Below, piece after piece: positions 12,181-25,322 of a stretch of 64,000 nt of DNA. The stretch comes from Sialis fuliginosa. Taxonomy: Eukaryota; Arthropoda; Insecta; Megaloptera; Sialidae. Below the pieces are notes generated by a model that saw only the letters and a list, made by a program, of their open reading frames with translations, did no database searches and was not told the DNA's origin. Numbering within the stretch: the stretch's first letter is position 1; each line of letters begins with the position of its first letter. The position numbers were made by a program, and so were the translations under genes. The DNA is taken from assembly GCA_961205875.1 (NCBI GenBank), contig OY540810.1:14136001-14200000 (forward strand), written 5' to 3'.

Positions 12181-12949
12181 TTTTTATTTTTCTTTGTCTC
12201 TGATTAGAGTCGTGGTTACATTTTAATAATTAGTTTGTGAGCTTTAATATCAGTTTACAAAAATTAAAGAATTTTTAAGAGTAAAAAAATAACAGAAATT
12301 AGATTTTTATTATTGCACGTCGCTTCAAACTCACCCTAAAAAAACAAGATCTAAATTTTGAGAGGATAAAAAGTAGTCCAAATCATTTTTTTGTTATTAA
12401 TGTTGATAAATAAACATATTAAAACAATTGCAGAAACAAACTAATAATATAGGGCAGGATACTTTTTTGCAATTTTGAAGTTCATTTATTTAAAAAAGTT
12501 AGCAGTCTCCAAACTTGATCGATTCGTTATATTATCATAAACTTCATTACATGTTGTCAGCGACGAACAAATCGCGAGTATACCTATTTTACCACCACTT
12601 CCATATCTGTATTTTCTTGCACTATAAATTAAAACACAATCTCACAGCTGCAAATTTAAGCTCTTCTTGCGTGTCAGTCAGATAACACCAGCAGTACGTT
12701 ATGTAACGTCTGAAACAGATTCTATGTTACTCCCACCCACACAAAAAAACACACACACACGTCACTGCTGCATCTGACACTTACATACCAACTGGAAAGA
12801 GGTTATGTGTATGGATATTATTTTTTAATATTTAAATTATATGCAAATGACAATCGTTTGGGATGCATTAATACATTACATAATTTCATACGGTGTTATA
12901 GTTTTAAGGGGTTACATCTAATAGTCACTCCGGAAAATGAGGTTTTTTA

Positions 12950-13305
12950 AGGATTTTTTTAGAATAATAAAAAAGCAATCAACTGAAAGAAGGGTTTATT
13001 GTACATGTTTTTAAAATCCAATTTTGATGATAATTTCTAAGGAAACATATTTTAAAAATTATTGGATTTATGAATTGAGCACTTAATTCTCTACAAAATA
13101 TTGCCCTGAAAAATTTAAAAAAAAGCTAATCACTCGTAAGTAAAAAAGTAATTTTTTCCATGTTAATCAAATGGAAAAAAGACTCGGTTTGCGCTGATCA
13201 CAGGTTTGATCTCCGAGTCTGAAATTTTGGGACAATTAACTTTTGATCCAAATCTAAAACAATGGGACCGAAAAAATAAAAAATAAAAAAAACACTCTAA
13301 TGTAT
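12950..13305 (+). mobile_element. Half of a fold-back element (same family as 50650-51240)
   Basis: ATTGGATTTATGAATTGAGC, CTCTACAAAATATTGCCCTG, GACTCGGTTTGCGC and CTGAAATTTTGGGACAATTA occur in the same order as in the arms of the element nested at 50.65-51.24 kb. It ends AACACTCTAATGTATACG. Confidence 0.7.
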
Positions 13306-13955
13306 ACGTACATTAGGGTGCTTTTTTTTGCGACTATTTTTTTTTTCACTCCTACCTCAAAATTTTCTTGGAAATACCTCAAAAAAAATTCCCTGAAAAT
13401 TTGAGCCCTTAATATTAATATTAAGTACTCGCTTTCAGCGTTTAAAGATTTCCCATTGAAAATACACGTAAACTTGAACTTTTTTTTTTTACTTTTTATA
13501 GCTCAGAGGCATTTTATCCTATTTGAACGTTTGAAAAACCAAATTACGCAGAATTAAATGTTCTATAAAAGTATTTATTGCAACGAAACTGTAACTTACA
13601 AGGGTGAGACAGTACAGGTGATTAAAGTCAAATTTTTCATGAATTTCTTGTTTTTTCATTGTTATTTCATAAATGGCTGAAAATACAGAAAAAGTTTAAA
13701 TAAAAAAGTTGTAGCAAATTCAATTTTCTTCAAAAAAGATCCTGAGCATCAAATCTCTATTATTGATATTTTTCAAGATAATAAGCTTTTTGTTTTTTTA
13801 TGATTTACGATTTTCATGAACATAAAGAACATCTATTTGAGGTTATTTACCTCTTCTTTTCTTCTTGACTTTGAAAAAGTGATAATAACTTTAAAAAAAA
13901 ATTGTTTTTAATAATTAGAGTAGCGAATTCCTATGTACCCTAACGTACATACATA
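13306..13955. mobile_element. Probable TIR element, ACATTAGGGTGC start
   Basis: It begins TACATTAGGGTGCTTTTTTT directly abutting the previous element and may end at the inverse GTACCCTAACGTACAT near 13936-13951. The interior is AT-rich, with C-rich islands CACTCCTACCTCAAAATTTT. The TIRs are short and imperfect. Confidence 0.5.
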
Positions 13956-14353
13956 ATTGTAGACAACGTATATACATTAATACTACCGACTGCTCACGCT
14001 CTTTTAGTAACTGCTCATTAATTTACATATAAAACGGTTTTTTATTCTGGTTAGGGCCCCTTTTATACATGTGTGTGCGTTTGATGTTCAAGCAAAATCA
14101 GTTAAATTATGATTTTTTCTCAAGTACATATAGTTATTTTAAATGGAAAACTATGTGATATTTTCTGGCCTTTTCTGATAGCAGAAATTTTTTCTCGTGT
14201 ACTCGTATTATGTATATTTATGTGATATTTATTTAAAGTAAATATTAAATTTATGCTGTGTTTTCAAACGCATTTGTTTTGTTTTCTTATGTTACATACA
14301 TTATTGATATATTGGTTGTATAAATGGTTTTTTAAATAAACATTTTATAGTTA

Positions 14354-14760
14354 AACAGGCGCATTGGACCTAGTGTTACCCGGTTTAATATCCACAAAAT
14401 CAGTGTGACCTAAATAGTTCAAAACGTAAATTGATATTCATATTTGACTGGGAATAATGATATCCTTGTATCTTTTTAAATTTATCCACCCAACATGCCC
14501 ATTCAACATGCCAACTCAACATGCCCACAACCGATCTATTAGTGTAAATCGGAATAAAATCCGTTCAGTAGTTACTGAAAAAATCGTGTAAAATTATGTT
14601 TTCAAACTCCCAGAAAACAGCATGACTCATCTAAAATTTGTATGAAAATAAAAAATAGGTTAGCAACAATCACAATTAATTTCGATATTTAACTTTCTTG
14701 AAAATGAAATGTTTGTTTATATTTCAATTTTCAATCATTTCAAAATATTTTATTGAAAGG
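14354..14760 (+). repeat. Dispersed repeat family L, copy 1
   Basis: It starts GGCGCATTGGACCTAGTGTT then ACCCGGTTTAATATCCAC, and includes CAACATGCCCA repeats, AATCCGTTCAGTAGTTACTG and TTTCAAACTCCCAGAAAACA. It shares these with 44770-45105 (inverse) and 59356-59760. The class is unknown. Confidence 0.7.
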
Positions 14761-14829
14761 AACGTGACCATAGTGACTTAATAAATTAGTAAAATATTGA
14801 AACCGTAATTTATAGAATTCTTTATTTTT

Positions 14830-15480
14830 AAATGAGATAAAAAAATTGTACTCCGATTTCAAAATTTTAACTTGATTTTTCCGTTTAAGATCAAGACAAA
14901 CACTTTTCGTTCCATGTATGTCTGTGTGTCCGTGTGTGCGACTGTGTGTCAGTTTGTCGATTGAATCTTTATCACACGCATCTTATGAACCACTGAACCG
15001 ATATTAATGAAACTTGGTTGGATAGTTGGATCTGGTTTGAGGACGGTCTCATTTCAAAATCATTAAAATCGTGTGTAAGGGGGAGGGGTGACATCCCAAA
15101 ATATTTACTTTTTCAAGATATCTCAGTTATAGAATCTTTTTTTGTTGAGCATTATATTTCCTATAATATAAGTCTACAATGTTTGTTGTAAAATATTCCC
15201 TTACAAAGATTTATCTCAATTTACTTAAAAAAACGTCTTGTTTTTTTTTTAATAGTTATTTACTTTGACGTTTTAAATGTCATTTTGACGTTTGCATTGC
15301 AAAAAAATTTATATTTATATTGAAATTGTCAAAAATTAAAAAAACATACGAAAATAAATTAAATGGTTAACCAATGGCAGTTCATGAGAATATTTCATCG
15401 GTGTTTATTAAAATTGTTCAATAATTAATTACCTTTGATGAATTTAGCACGAGGAAGCACCGTGCATTTACTTGGCATTT
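14830..15480 (+). repeat. Dispersed repeat family F, copy 2
   Basis: It carries all family landmarks, including AAGACAAACACTTTTCGTTC, GAACCACTGAACCGATATTA and the terminal GAGGAAGCACCGTGCATTTA, in the same order as copy 1. Confidence 0.75.
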
Positions 15481-16544
15481 TTTTTTTATTTGTATGCTGT
15501 GACATCATGGAAACAAAACACGACTTGGAGAGTTAAAGTATTAAATTGTTTAAAAAAAATTCACAAAAAATAATTGTAACAAAGGTGTTTTTTATTTTTA
15601 TAATCACAAGCAATGTTTTGGTCACCGCAGTTATCGCAATTGACCTATATTTTTTAGACACACATGTCGTGTTTTTATTACATCCAACCGTGGTCTTCGA
15701 ACGTGTAAGTTGTACAAATTACGATACCCAACGGAAAATTGTCACTGTTTACCAACTATACATACCTACAACCACTGATATGAATCCAACTCCCTGAAGA
15801 CCTTACTTCTACGTTTAACATCATATTTAATTCATTTATATTCTAGTTTTTTTTTTGTAAGATGTGTTTTTCCAGTTATAATGCATATATGAATTTTTTT
15901 TAAATACGAATAAGTTGAGGTAAAATATTTTGAATTCTATGAATATGGTAATTTTTGTTTTGAATTTCTAATTTTGAGGTTTTGGTTTATAATCGTAGAA
16001 TCAATGGTTAAATCATGGTTATATTTATATGTATAACAAGTATTGAACTATAGTTAAATATGGTTTATTTTAAATTATATGTATTTTAGTTGTTATTTTA
16101 CTTAAAAATAATCAAAACGTGGGGATTTTAAATCGCAGAAGTACGTTCATTTCAAACAAAACATTAATTTTTAAGATTTTTAGCGAAATTTTCCATAGCA
16201 TTTTAATAAGATTTAAAAAATAAATTAAAAACAAATAACTAATTTATTAGCACGATAAGTTCTAGATATGTCTTTTAATAGATAAGAAGACGTCTTGACT
16301 AGGCGTTGCATTGGTTTATCAATTTTGAATAGTTTAATAAAATTATTGCATTTAGTTTTAATACGTTGGAAACGTTATACAATCAATATTTTTCATTTCA
16401 TTAAATAAGTGGATTAAATAGTTTTCAAATATCTTAAAAACATATATGTAAATGTGCGAATGTGTAGAATAATATTTTGAACTTTATTATTTTTTTATTA
16501 CCGTACCAAAAGTACCTTTTGATCAGTCTAACAAAAACTTAGTA
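15481..16544. other. Non-coding stretch
   Basis: No coding or repeat signal is recognised. The 83-codon frame at 15546-15797 begins with a hydrophobic run that could mimic a signal peptide, but nothing else supports a gene. Confidence 0.45.
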
Positions 16545-16830
16545 CACCCAATTCTGTTTTTACACGGTCTTTTTTTACACGGTTTTGATTTAACACGGTC
16601 TAGAAAAAAAATTTTTTTTCCGTTTTTACACGATTTGATTCGATTTAGCACGATTATAAAAAGCCATTTGATTTAAAATTTTAAAGAACAAGTATAAAAA
16701 CAAATCGTAGCTTAAATAAACGCCATCTGGCGACCAAACAAAATTTATGTACTTCATGTCTTTTTTTACACGGTTTTTTTTACACGGTTTTTTCTGGAAC
16801 GTATCTACCGTGTAAAAACAGAATTAGGTG
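16545..16830. mobile_element. Tc1/mariner-type MITE, copy 2
   Basis: It matches 10517-10788 almost base for base, with about 14 extra bases from a duplicated TTTTACACGGTTTTTT piece. TA flanks it at 16543-16544 and 16831-16832. Confidence 0.9.
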
Positions 16831-18121
16831 TATTTATTTTAATTGTTCCTAATAAATATACATTATTTACTGTTTAAGTAAGTACGACAATAGATATTTT
16901 CTGCAAAATATCGATATCTTCTTCTTTTCATAATTCAGTTTGGTCCAATGGAACGGGTACCTACTTTGAAGATAGCTTCTTCGTGTATTTTATTTTTTTA
17001 GTTAGGTTTTATAGTGTATTTGAAAACAAGTTTAATAGTTTGGGAACACAAGAAAGGATGGAACATTTCTAATGGGCTGATCATAACAGGTTTTGACAAA
17101 AACTAGAAATAAAAAAAATGCAGCCCTTTTTCTGCAACGTCTTAAGACTGTTTGACTGTGGTTTGACTGCAGTGATGTTAGCGCTCAGTGCTTTTACAAA
17201 TGAAAAACTGTATGCCAACCAGCCCCGGTCTCTCCTACAATAAAACGCAAATAATATGTCTAATAAAAGCACTTTTACCAAAGAAACATCCGTATAAATG
17301 TAATTCGTTTAGAACCACTGGTGTACAATAACACGTTCAATATAATTTCAACCGTAATGAACATACGTTCATCGCGTCTGTAATATTCAGATTGTTTGTT
17401 TTTTAGATTTCATGAGCTAGTTCATAGACAACGTCATCATGTTGTCTATACTACTATACCTATACATATTTAATATGTTTGATGGAACAATGAATGCATT
17501 TGTGTACACTAATCCTTGCTTATATATGCAGCTATTATGTATGTATTTGCACTATAGTTTAATAGTAGAATTGTCAGACAGTAATGAGTGTCAACGTTTT
17601 TATTTTATTTTTACGACCAGGGCTGGCTTTATTTATGAAGGCCCGGATGCACTAATTTTTTCAGTTCCCACGTGGTTTTTATTTATTTTATCACAATAAA
17701 AAAATTAGCTTTAAAATTAACTGATTAATAAATAACTATTGCAAATACGTACTAACCCATTTTTTCTTAACGTCCTCAATATATGAGGTCATTACAGTAC
17801 ATTGTTAAATTGCATAGATTCAATTGTTGTATATATTAATTGTCATTGGTGCCACTTGTCTGTTGATTGTTACAATTCAGTTTACCGTTATGCAGTGCTT
17901 GAATCGGGCGTAATTGTAGCACAAATTATAGTGTTTTATTAAAATCGTGAAAAATCATTACACCATCAAATAAATAAGTTAAAAATAGTCTACATACTGA
18001 AATAATATTTAATAAATGATAAATTAATATAAATATACATTAGTATAGTATTTGGGTCATTTTATGGTGACGGGTGGGACGTTTTGACACATTTAGTAAA
18101 TAAAGCACATTATAACTACAT
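16831..18121. other. Non-coding stretch with a hAT-like end
   Basis: CAGGGCTGGCTTTA at 17618 resembles a hAT start (compare 795 and 29071), and a GGCCCGGATGC follows. No matching right end or target duplication is found. The rest is unrecognised. Confidence 0.4.
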
Positions 18122-18735
18122 ACTAACTATGATTAGAGATGTAACAGATGTCGTTTTAGCGGATGAGGATGCAGATGTGGATATTGGGTTGGGGATGATT
18201 GTGATGCTATTTTGGAGAATGCGGATGTGGATGATGATATGAATTATTAATTTATTTGATAAATAAGATTTATGTAAATGATATTTTAGAAAAAAAAACT
18301 TAAAATTAAGCAAAGATAAATTAAATTTAATGAAAAGTAATTTACAGGCTTTCTCACCTTCCAAACGACTTGTCAATTTGTAATATGTTGTTTGCTAGGG
18401 ACAGTAGCAGGTGGAGGTGATAAGAATTTCCGTGCAACATTATATCATTTTTCGTATTAGAAATGGAAACGCCAATGGCTACGATAGATAATTTTAAAAA
18501 CATATTTGCAATAATCACTTCTTTGAAAATTAATTTTGATATAAAGTTTAGCAACATACCTATTTCAATTTTATTAAAATTCATTAAATCATATATTTAT
18601 TCTTGTCATAAATTATTCGACATAATCTAACTACATTAGTTTGTAATTTCGTAGAAAATTTTAGAAAAATAAGGATGCAGATAAGGATGCGGGTTTTTTT
18701 ATATTCAAAGTTGGGGATAAGGATGCGCAAAAAAT
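18122..18735. repeat. GGATG-rich degenerate repeat region
   Basis: Runs of GATGAGGATGCAGATGTGGA (18160-18240) and AAGGATGCAGATAAGGATGC (18671-18690) bracket AT-rich DNA. TTAGAGATGTAACAGATG at 18131 resembles a hAT terminus, but its inverse is not found. It may be a decayed element. Confidence 0.4.
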
Positions 18736-19245
18736 TTTTTGGGTTATATATAGGTATGTTTCTGGGATCAATGTTAGATAATAATTCATTGAATTTCATT
18801 ATGATTGTACATATTTCTAATTATGGAGAATATGTGTTGAAGCGTTATTTATTTCTCCCATTTTCTGGAGCTAGTGTAGTTTGAACCCGACTGCCTTGCA
18901 GCCGCTGCAAAACCCCTGTGGTTGGATCTGTTTACGACATACGAAGCAATTTTTTTTATCATAGTTAAAGTAGAGTGGAAAAAGCTGAAATGGTGATGCC
19001 TTATGCAAATTTTATGGTTTGTAATATACATGAAAATGTCAGAAAATATTGATTTACTCAAAACTTTTTGACACTTCCCGCCTTTTGTATTTACATTTTA
19101 CAATTCGTTTAATGTTTTCGTGAAAAAACAGTGATAAAGTGTGATATACATTATTATTATCAAATATATGCTAATATCTGATGGCTTGTTATTTAAAAAT
19201 AAATCACGTTGATAGAAACATACTTATTTATATTTTATATTTTAT

Positions 19246-20110
19246 ACTAGCTGATACCCGCGGCTTCACTCGCGTGGATTTTGAAACTAATTACAACCCT
19301 CCATACGTGACATGGGGTAAAATATTTAATTTTTCCTTTATTTGTTTTTTATTTATTATACAAAATCGTAAATATCTCGGCACCTATACAAAATAGGGGC
19401 TTGTTTTTCCCCCTAGAACCCTCTCCCCTGAAATACTTTTCCCACGGGTCGAATGAAACTAATTACAACCCTCCATGCGTGACCGGAGATGAAATATTAA
19501 ATAATTATTTATTTTTATTCATTACCTATACATAATCGTTAATATCTCCGAACTTAATTAAAAATTGCAGAAACCCACCCCTTGTCGACTCCCGCCATTA
19601 GGGGTTGAATGTCGAAATTTTTATTTTTATTGAAGACTGTTTTGCCCGAATTCACCTTTATAACTTAAGCAGCTATGCAGATAAACACATCAAAAACCCA
19701 CCCTCGTCCCCCTCTTACGTTATTAGAGGTTGAATGTCAAAATTTTTATTTTTATTGAATATTATTTTGTCCAAATTTACCTTGATATCATAAACAGTTT
19801 TGTAAATAAATATATCAAAATTTAAAAAAGTTAACACCCCCGCCATCCCTTAGGGGTTGAATTTTCGAAAATGTTATTTGTCTTGTAGATTATTTGTGCA
19901 AAGTTTCATTCGAGTAAATACAAACAAACAAAATTTCTCATACAAACTTTTCCACTCCCTTACAACCTTTTAGGGGTTTAATTTTAAATTAATAATAAAT
20001 GTACAATAATAACTAATCGTGTTTGTACTAAATTCAATTATATTTTTCAAAAATCCTAAACAATAATTCCAATAAGTCCATGCGAGCGAAGCCGCGAGGG
20101 CACAGCTAGT
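19246..20110. mobile_element. Repeat element with ACTAGCTG GC-rich fold-back ends and internal tandem units
   Basis: Left ACTAGCTGATACCCGCGGCT then TCACTCGCGTGGA is roughly inverted at the right end (20077-20110). Inside are two diverged ~200-bp units starting GAAACTAATTACAACCCTCC and three ~120-bp units with TTAGGGGTTGAATGTCGAAA-type cores. The right 100 bp match 2240-2340 inverted. The architecture (short satellite inside GC-rich ends) recalls Helentron-associated repeats of insects; that is inference. Confidence 0.6.
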
Positions 20111-20419
20111 AAATCTATATGGTATGAAATCGGCACTGCCTTTATAATTACATAAAAATGAAACATAGCACAACTTAAGATAACATCTATACTTTAAACA
20201 CGATTAATGATAAAATCTAAAATTTACAAAAAATTAATATTTCATTTTTGTTTACCGTTATTATCTTATCTGACTTTTTATAACATACACATCAAGACCT
20301 ATATCCCAAGAGTGATATACGCGTGCTACACCGAGAACTTTAACTTGCCTGACAGACATTTTAACGTCATGTTTGGGCTTATCATTTAATTTACGTTGTC
20401 GGCAATATTTCTATCTATA

Positions 20420-20985
20420 CAGTGCTTTCCAAAAGTTCCGGGCCATCTAAATAACTTTTGAATGGTTTGAAATATAGGATTGAAATTTTTAGAGATGCAA
20501 TTGGATCACAAAGTCTATTATGTAATCATAAAAACACCCACCACCACACCTCCGAGGAAGGAGAGGAGCCAAGAAATCTTAAATGTTATTTGGTTTGACC
20601 TTTATTTTCAGCTTGTGAATTTTTAACAGCATTTGTCTAATATCTTTTTTACTTTAGTATTTTTCATTTTAGTACATTTTTGAAAATGAATTTATCCTAA
20701 TATCAGTAGACTTGTACAAATGATCTTAAATCTTTAAAAAAAATCGTAGAGATCTCGGCGACCCCGTGTTGTTTGCCCTCGGAGAGCCCTTTTAAAGGAG
20801 CCCTCACTCAACCCCACATGCCAGTTAAGATTTCTTGGCTCTCCCATACCCGGGAATGTAGAGGTGGATGTTTTTGTTATTAAATAATAGACTTTGTGAT
20901 CCTATTGTAGTTTTGAAAATTTCAATCCAATTTTTTAAACCATTCAAAAGTTATTTAAGTGGCCCGAAACTTTTGGAAGACACTG
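20420..20985. mobile_element. TA-flanked fold-back MITE, CAGTGYTTTCC ends
   Basis: TA (20418-20419) then CAGTGCTTTCCAAAAGTTCC. The right end is the inverse CAGTGTCTTCCAAAAGTTTC followed by TA (20986-20987). The arms run about 170 bp and share AATAACTTTTGAATGGTTT, CACAAAGTCTATTATTTAAT-like and GCCAAGAAATCTTAA blocks. It is non-coding. Confidence 0.85.
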
Positions 20986-22074
20986 TATATTTTTTAAATT
21001 AAAAAGATATCGTACGCAAAAAATATTTTCATAATTTTTAATGTATTCCTTCGCACATATGTCTTCTTTTAAAATTTATGTATGATGTGGTGTTATTAAA
21101 TGTGTAAAATTATTCTGATGAAGTTTCTGTTTTATTTATAACAGTTTTGTAAAAGTGCTAGAATATTTTTTTTAATAAAATACATTAGATAATTGTTTTT
21201 ATTGTAGTGACAATAGTGGTTATCTACATCACTAATGACGAGAATCAATGATATATTAAATGCTTAACTCGGTTTTCTATTAACAAACTATATATTAGTT
21301 TTCTGTAGAGCTGGGCGCAGGTCGTGAAGTTTTTGGTTCACGTCGGGTCACGTCGTAATTCAATAAAACGTAAAAGTCTAAATACAATCATGTGTAGGGA
21401 TACCAACTTGAGTATCGAGTACCCAGGTACTCGCAATTTTTACCACGTTTTCGAGTACTCGAGTAATTCAAATATTTATACAGGTTGATTTACAACTAGT
21501 GTAAAAAAAATTTACAGTATATCGAGGATGTAATTTTAAGCAAAAAACCTTATGTGAATCGTCTCAAAATAAGTGTTTATATTCTTGTTTTATATTTAAA
21601 AATAAGATGGACAGTTAATATAAATATAACTCCAAAACTGCATTTTTAACAACAAACAGCCATTTATAGTTTCGTTTTTTAAATCATGTTAAACTAGTAA
21701 AGTACATGTAACAGTAATACAACTGGCTATAACTCTATGATTATAAGTATTAAGAGGTATATTTATATTAACTTTTCATCTTATTTTTAATTATAAAACA
21801 AGAATATACTTACTTTGTGTAATTTGAAGCAACCGTATTAAGTAAAATTCTACAGTACTTTATTTTATTTTTTATTTTTGTGTATTTTGTAACATATAAT
21901 CTTCTACAAGTACACAACTCAGGAAAAAATTCAAGAACATAAAAATACTTGATAAAAATCGGCGGGCCCAATGGCCCCATACATCCCTGGTCTAAATTAT
22001 TATTGTTTGATACTGGAAATCGATAACACTTATTAATACCAATCTCTGTATTAAATTTCATAACTGTAGCACAA
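20986..22074. other. Non-coding stretch with decayed hAT-like ends
   Basis: TAGAGCTGGGCGCAGGTCG (21306) and TAGGGATACCAACTTGAG followed by GTACTCGAGTA (21396-21465) look like hAT termini. CCATACATCCCTGGTC (21976) recurs, inverted, at 24318. None can be paired into an element. Confidence 0.4.
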
Positions 22075-22430
22075 TGGGTTCTCTAGATATTAAATAAACA
22101 CTAACCATTATTGTGCTTATCACTCGAGAACCACTTATTTGATTTATGTGTTTTTTTTTTTAATTATTAGATTTGTTCTTTTCCCAGGTTTTAGCACATA
22201 TTTTGTTACGTTAGCTAACATAAGAAATAATAATAAGCAGTGACGATAACAGTAAATCAAGTCGGAAAAAAGTTTGCCGCCAGCGCACTCTTTGTAATAC
22301 GCTTCCTAAACCATAAATATTGAACAATATAATGTAGTAAAGAACTGTGTAAAAAAATTAAAAAATGTATAATAATTTATCTATATTTTTCAAACAACAA
22401 TTCCGTAGTCCACGCGAGCGATAATTATAA
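22075..22430 (-). repeat. ACTAGC-family repeat, inverse partial copy
   Basis: The inverse of 3430-3660 plus the 5' part of 2240-3740. It contains CACTCGAGAACCACTTATTT, AAATCAAGTCGGAAAAAAGT and the end ACAATTCCGTAGTCCACGCG. Confidence 0.7.
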
Positions 22431-22955
22431 TACCAATAAATATTTTATAAAACTAGTTTTATTTGAATGAAAAAAAAATTCTTTATAAATGAAAATATAT
22501 TTATTTTTAGATTTATAAACAAATAAATATGTATAATATTGTATCACGAACATAATCGGGCGTGAGTAAAATAATTTAATTCACAGACGTACGTGATTGT
22601 GAGCGAAAATCCATTTCTGTATTGTTATTTTCGCAGTTTACATTATTTAAAGATTTAAGGACTCGATGATATAATTACAAATACAGTATTTTAAATATTT
22701 AAAAGAATTAGAATAATTTAAGACTATTTGAACTCTAAAAGCTTTAAATACGTCAGTATATAACTGGCAAGTTTAATGCAAAATCAATAAGTCTATTCTA
22801 GCCTTTTTTCCCCTTTTAAATATTATATGATATATAAAATATTCTAACTGAAAATTGTTGGTTTTAAAATGTACATACTAAAATACCATTTGCAGAATAT
22901 TTACAATCAATAAATGAGTGGTCCTTAACTAAAGATATTCATGATTATCTTAATA

Positions 22956-23497
22956 CACTCATCCCTCGATAAAAGCGGTAGATAGGTTTCAGGAAATATT
23001 ACTTACAATTAGATCGAAATCGCATGTAATAAAAAAATTATAAAAAAAAAAATCGAAAAAATTAATAAAACATAAATTATAGATAATAATATTACCTACA
23101 ATCTTTAACTTGACCATTTTTCTTTAATTCGCACTGTTTCAAATAAATTCGAAATATTCACAAATCGACGTCAAAAAAAATAGGTTTTCTTCCCAGACAA
23201 AAATTAATCTTAAATATAAAATATCACCCTTCTGCAATTTATCGTATTTGAATTACAGCGTTTACAGACTTAGACACACAGATAACATGACAAAAATAGT
23301 CAGAATGGATTCAGGAAAGGTTAAAATGGATAATTCCATCAAAATCCGGAATTCCATCAAAATCGGCTTTATAATACGGTACTTATTCTATATATATTAT
23401 AATAATATGTATATTTCATATTCATGGGTAAAAAAAGTAAAAAAAAGTTTTTTCACAATGGCGTAGAAGTGAAATCGCGTAAGTCGAGGGATACGTG
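22956..23497. mobile_element. TA-flanked pogo/Tigger-type MITE
   Basis: Left CACTCATCCCTCGATAAAAG and right inverse CACGTATCCCTCGACTTACG lie between TA dinucleotides (22954-22955, 23498-23499). Ends of this kind are typical of pogo/Tigger elements. The interior from 23050 to 23470 matches 34290-34680. Confidence 0.75.
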
Positions 23498-23543
23498 TAG
23501 GTAAATATGTATGTAAATCGATATAAAAAAGTATCATCTTATC

Positions 23544-25314
23544 TAGAGGTGTACCGGAACTGGAATTTTCAATTCCGGCAAGATCCGGAATCGTCGGAAT
23601 TCACAGTAAAATTCCAGCCGGAACTGGATTTTTTTTAAAAACATTCTATTTTAATTAATAATAAAAATTTAAACAATATATATATGGTTTTTTGCATAGA
23701 TTATTATCGTAAATTAATATTTTATATGGTATTTCTTAAATAGTAGACGCGTAGAGTCCTACATATATTATAAAAAATATTATTTTTTACAAATCTTGTA
23801 ATATTCACAGCTTCGTAAGATCGATTGTTATAAATTATTTGTATAACATACATTTTTCTTGATCGAATCTAGAGAATATTGTATACATTTTGACAGATAA
23901 AAGAATGCCTACTACTCGAAATAAAAGCACCAACACATTACTATTATAGTGCATGTATCATAAACAATTCTGCATTATCTTAATACTATTAGCTAAGTTC
24001 AGATAGTTTTTGAAGAAAACATATTTAGGGCTACAGTATTATTGAAAAATTCAGAACAAGTCTTATTTTTATACCATAACAATTGGAAATTTTAAAAAAT
24101 ATTTGATATACAGGAAGAGTCATATCAGGTAAAAAAATTCATATAAACATGTGTCCAGAAACTCTTCGTCAGGGAGCTACAAGCTCTCAAAGGTTTTGTC
24201 TCAAATTAGTTTTTATTTAATATTTTTAGAGTCCATTGTGATACAGTACTTAAAGACACCCGGTTTAATATTATACGTGTTATCGATTTCCAGTATCAAC
24301 CAATGATTATTTAGACCTGGGATATATGGGGCCAGTTCGACCAGTGGGACCATTGAGTTTTATCTAGTTTTTGTTGTTCTTAATTTTTTTCATAAAAAAA
24401 TCAGTTTATCTCCATGTCTGCCACCCCTTCTGAACTGGAACCCAGAGCAGTCGCCCAGTCTCCCTCCCTAAAGCAAGCATTGCTGTTATACATTAACAAA
24501 ATAAGCAATTGATTTTAATCAATATAAAAATTTTAAACATCAAGTATTCTTTTTTCCAAAGCTTACTTGACTTTTTAATATTGCACTCGAGTGATTGTTG
24601 TAGTTTTCGCTGATGCCTCGACTAACAAAAATATTTCAGTTTTCCATGGCAATTGTGATTTTTATTCAATAATGAACAAAATGCGTTGTATCTTTGTTAT
24701 GAGTTATTTTATTATCGAAAATACGAAAAGCTTTGTGATCATTTTTTAAAGAAAAATTGTTCTACGATTTCAAAATTTTCACTCGATCTTTCTTTTTATA
24801 ATCGGTTTAGTATTAATACGTGTTTAATACTAAAGCGATTATAAAATTTCATAACTGTTTTACAATGGGTTTTCAAAATATTAAATAAAAACTAATTTTA
24901 GACAAAATATTTTAGAGTCTGTAGTACTCTCGCGAAGAATTTCCGGGCACATGTATATGAACTTTTTTCTTGAAATATTTTTCTCGATCAACTGTTCAAA
25001 TTTGTTCACCTGATATGACCCTGTATAATTAAACAGTTCAATGTCAATAATATATTGACATTTTTGTTAATATATCATTATAAAAAAATTACTTATTTTT
25101 TTAAGGTCAATTAATATTATAATTACAATCATATTTTTGCTGCACAAAATGTTAAAAAACGGCATTTGTGTTATGAAATGATTGTTTCCATTAAAATTTT
25201 TGCTAATAAAATGTTGTTATATCCAAATTCCGGAAAATCCGGCCGCAATTTAGTAGTTCCAACCGGAACCGGAATAAAATCGTGAATTCCGGTTGGAATT
25301 CCGGTACACCCCTA
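23544..25314. mobile_element. Non-autonomous hAT element with nested repeat pieces
   Basis: TIRs TAGAGGTGTACCGGAA / TTCCGGTACACCCCTA have an exact 8-bp target duplication ATCTTATC (23536-23543, 25315-25322). GGAAT/CCGGAAT motifs repeat near both ends. The 1.77-kb interior includes a family F fragment (near 24710-24790) and a piece shared with 21980-22060. No transposase is seen. Confidence 0.92.
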
Positions 25315-25322
25315 ATCTTATC

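Noticed and set aside
15546-15797. 83-codon frame with a hydrophobic N-terminus
   Set aside because: No family resemblance, poor context and composition typical of chance AT-rich frames.
18116-18376. 86-codon frame ending with Ser/Ile repeats
   Set aside because: It is translated from the GGATG-rich repeat region.
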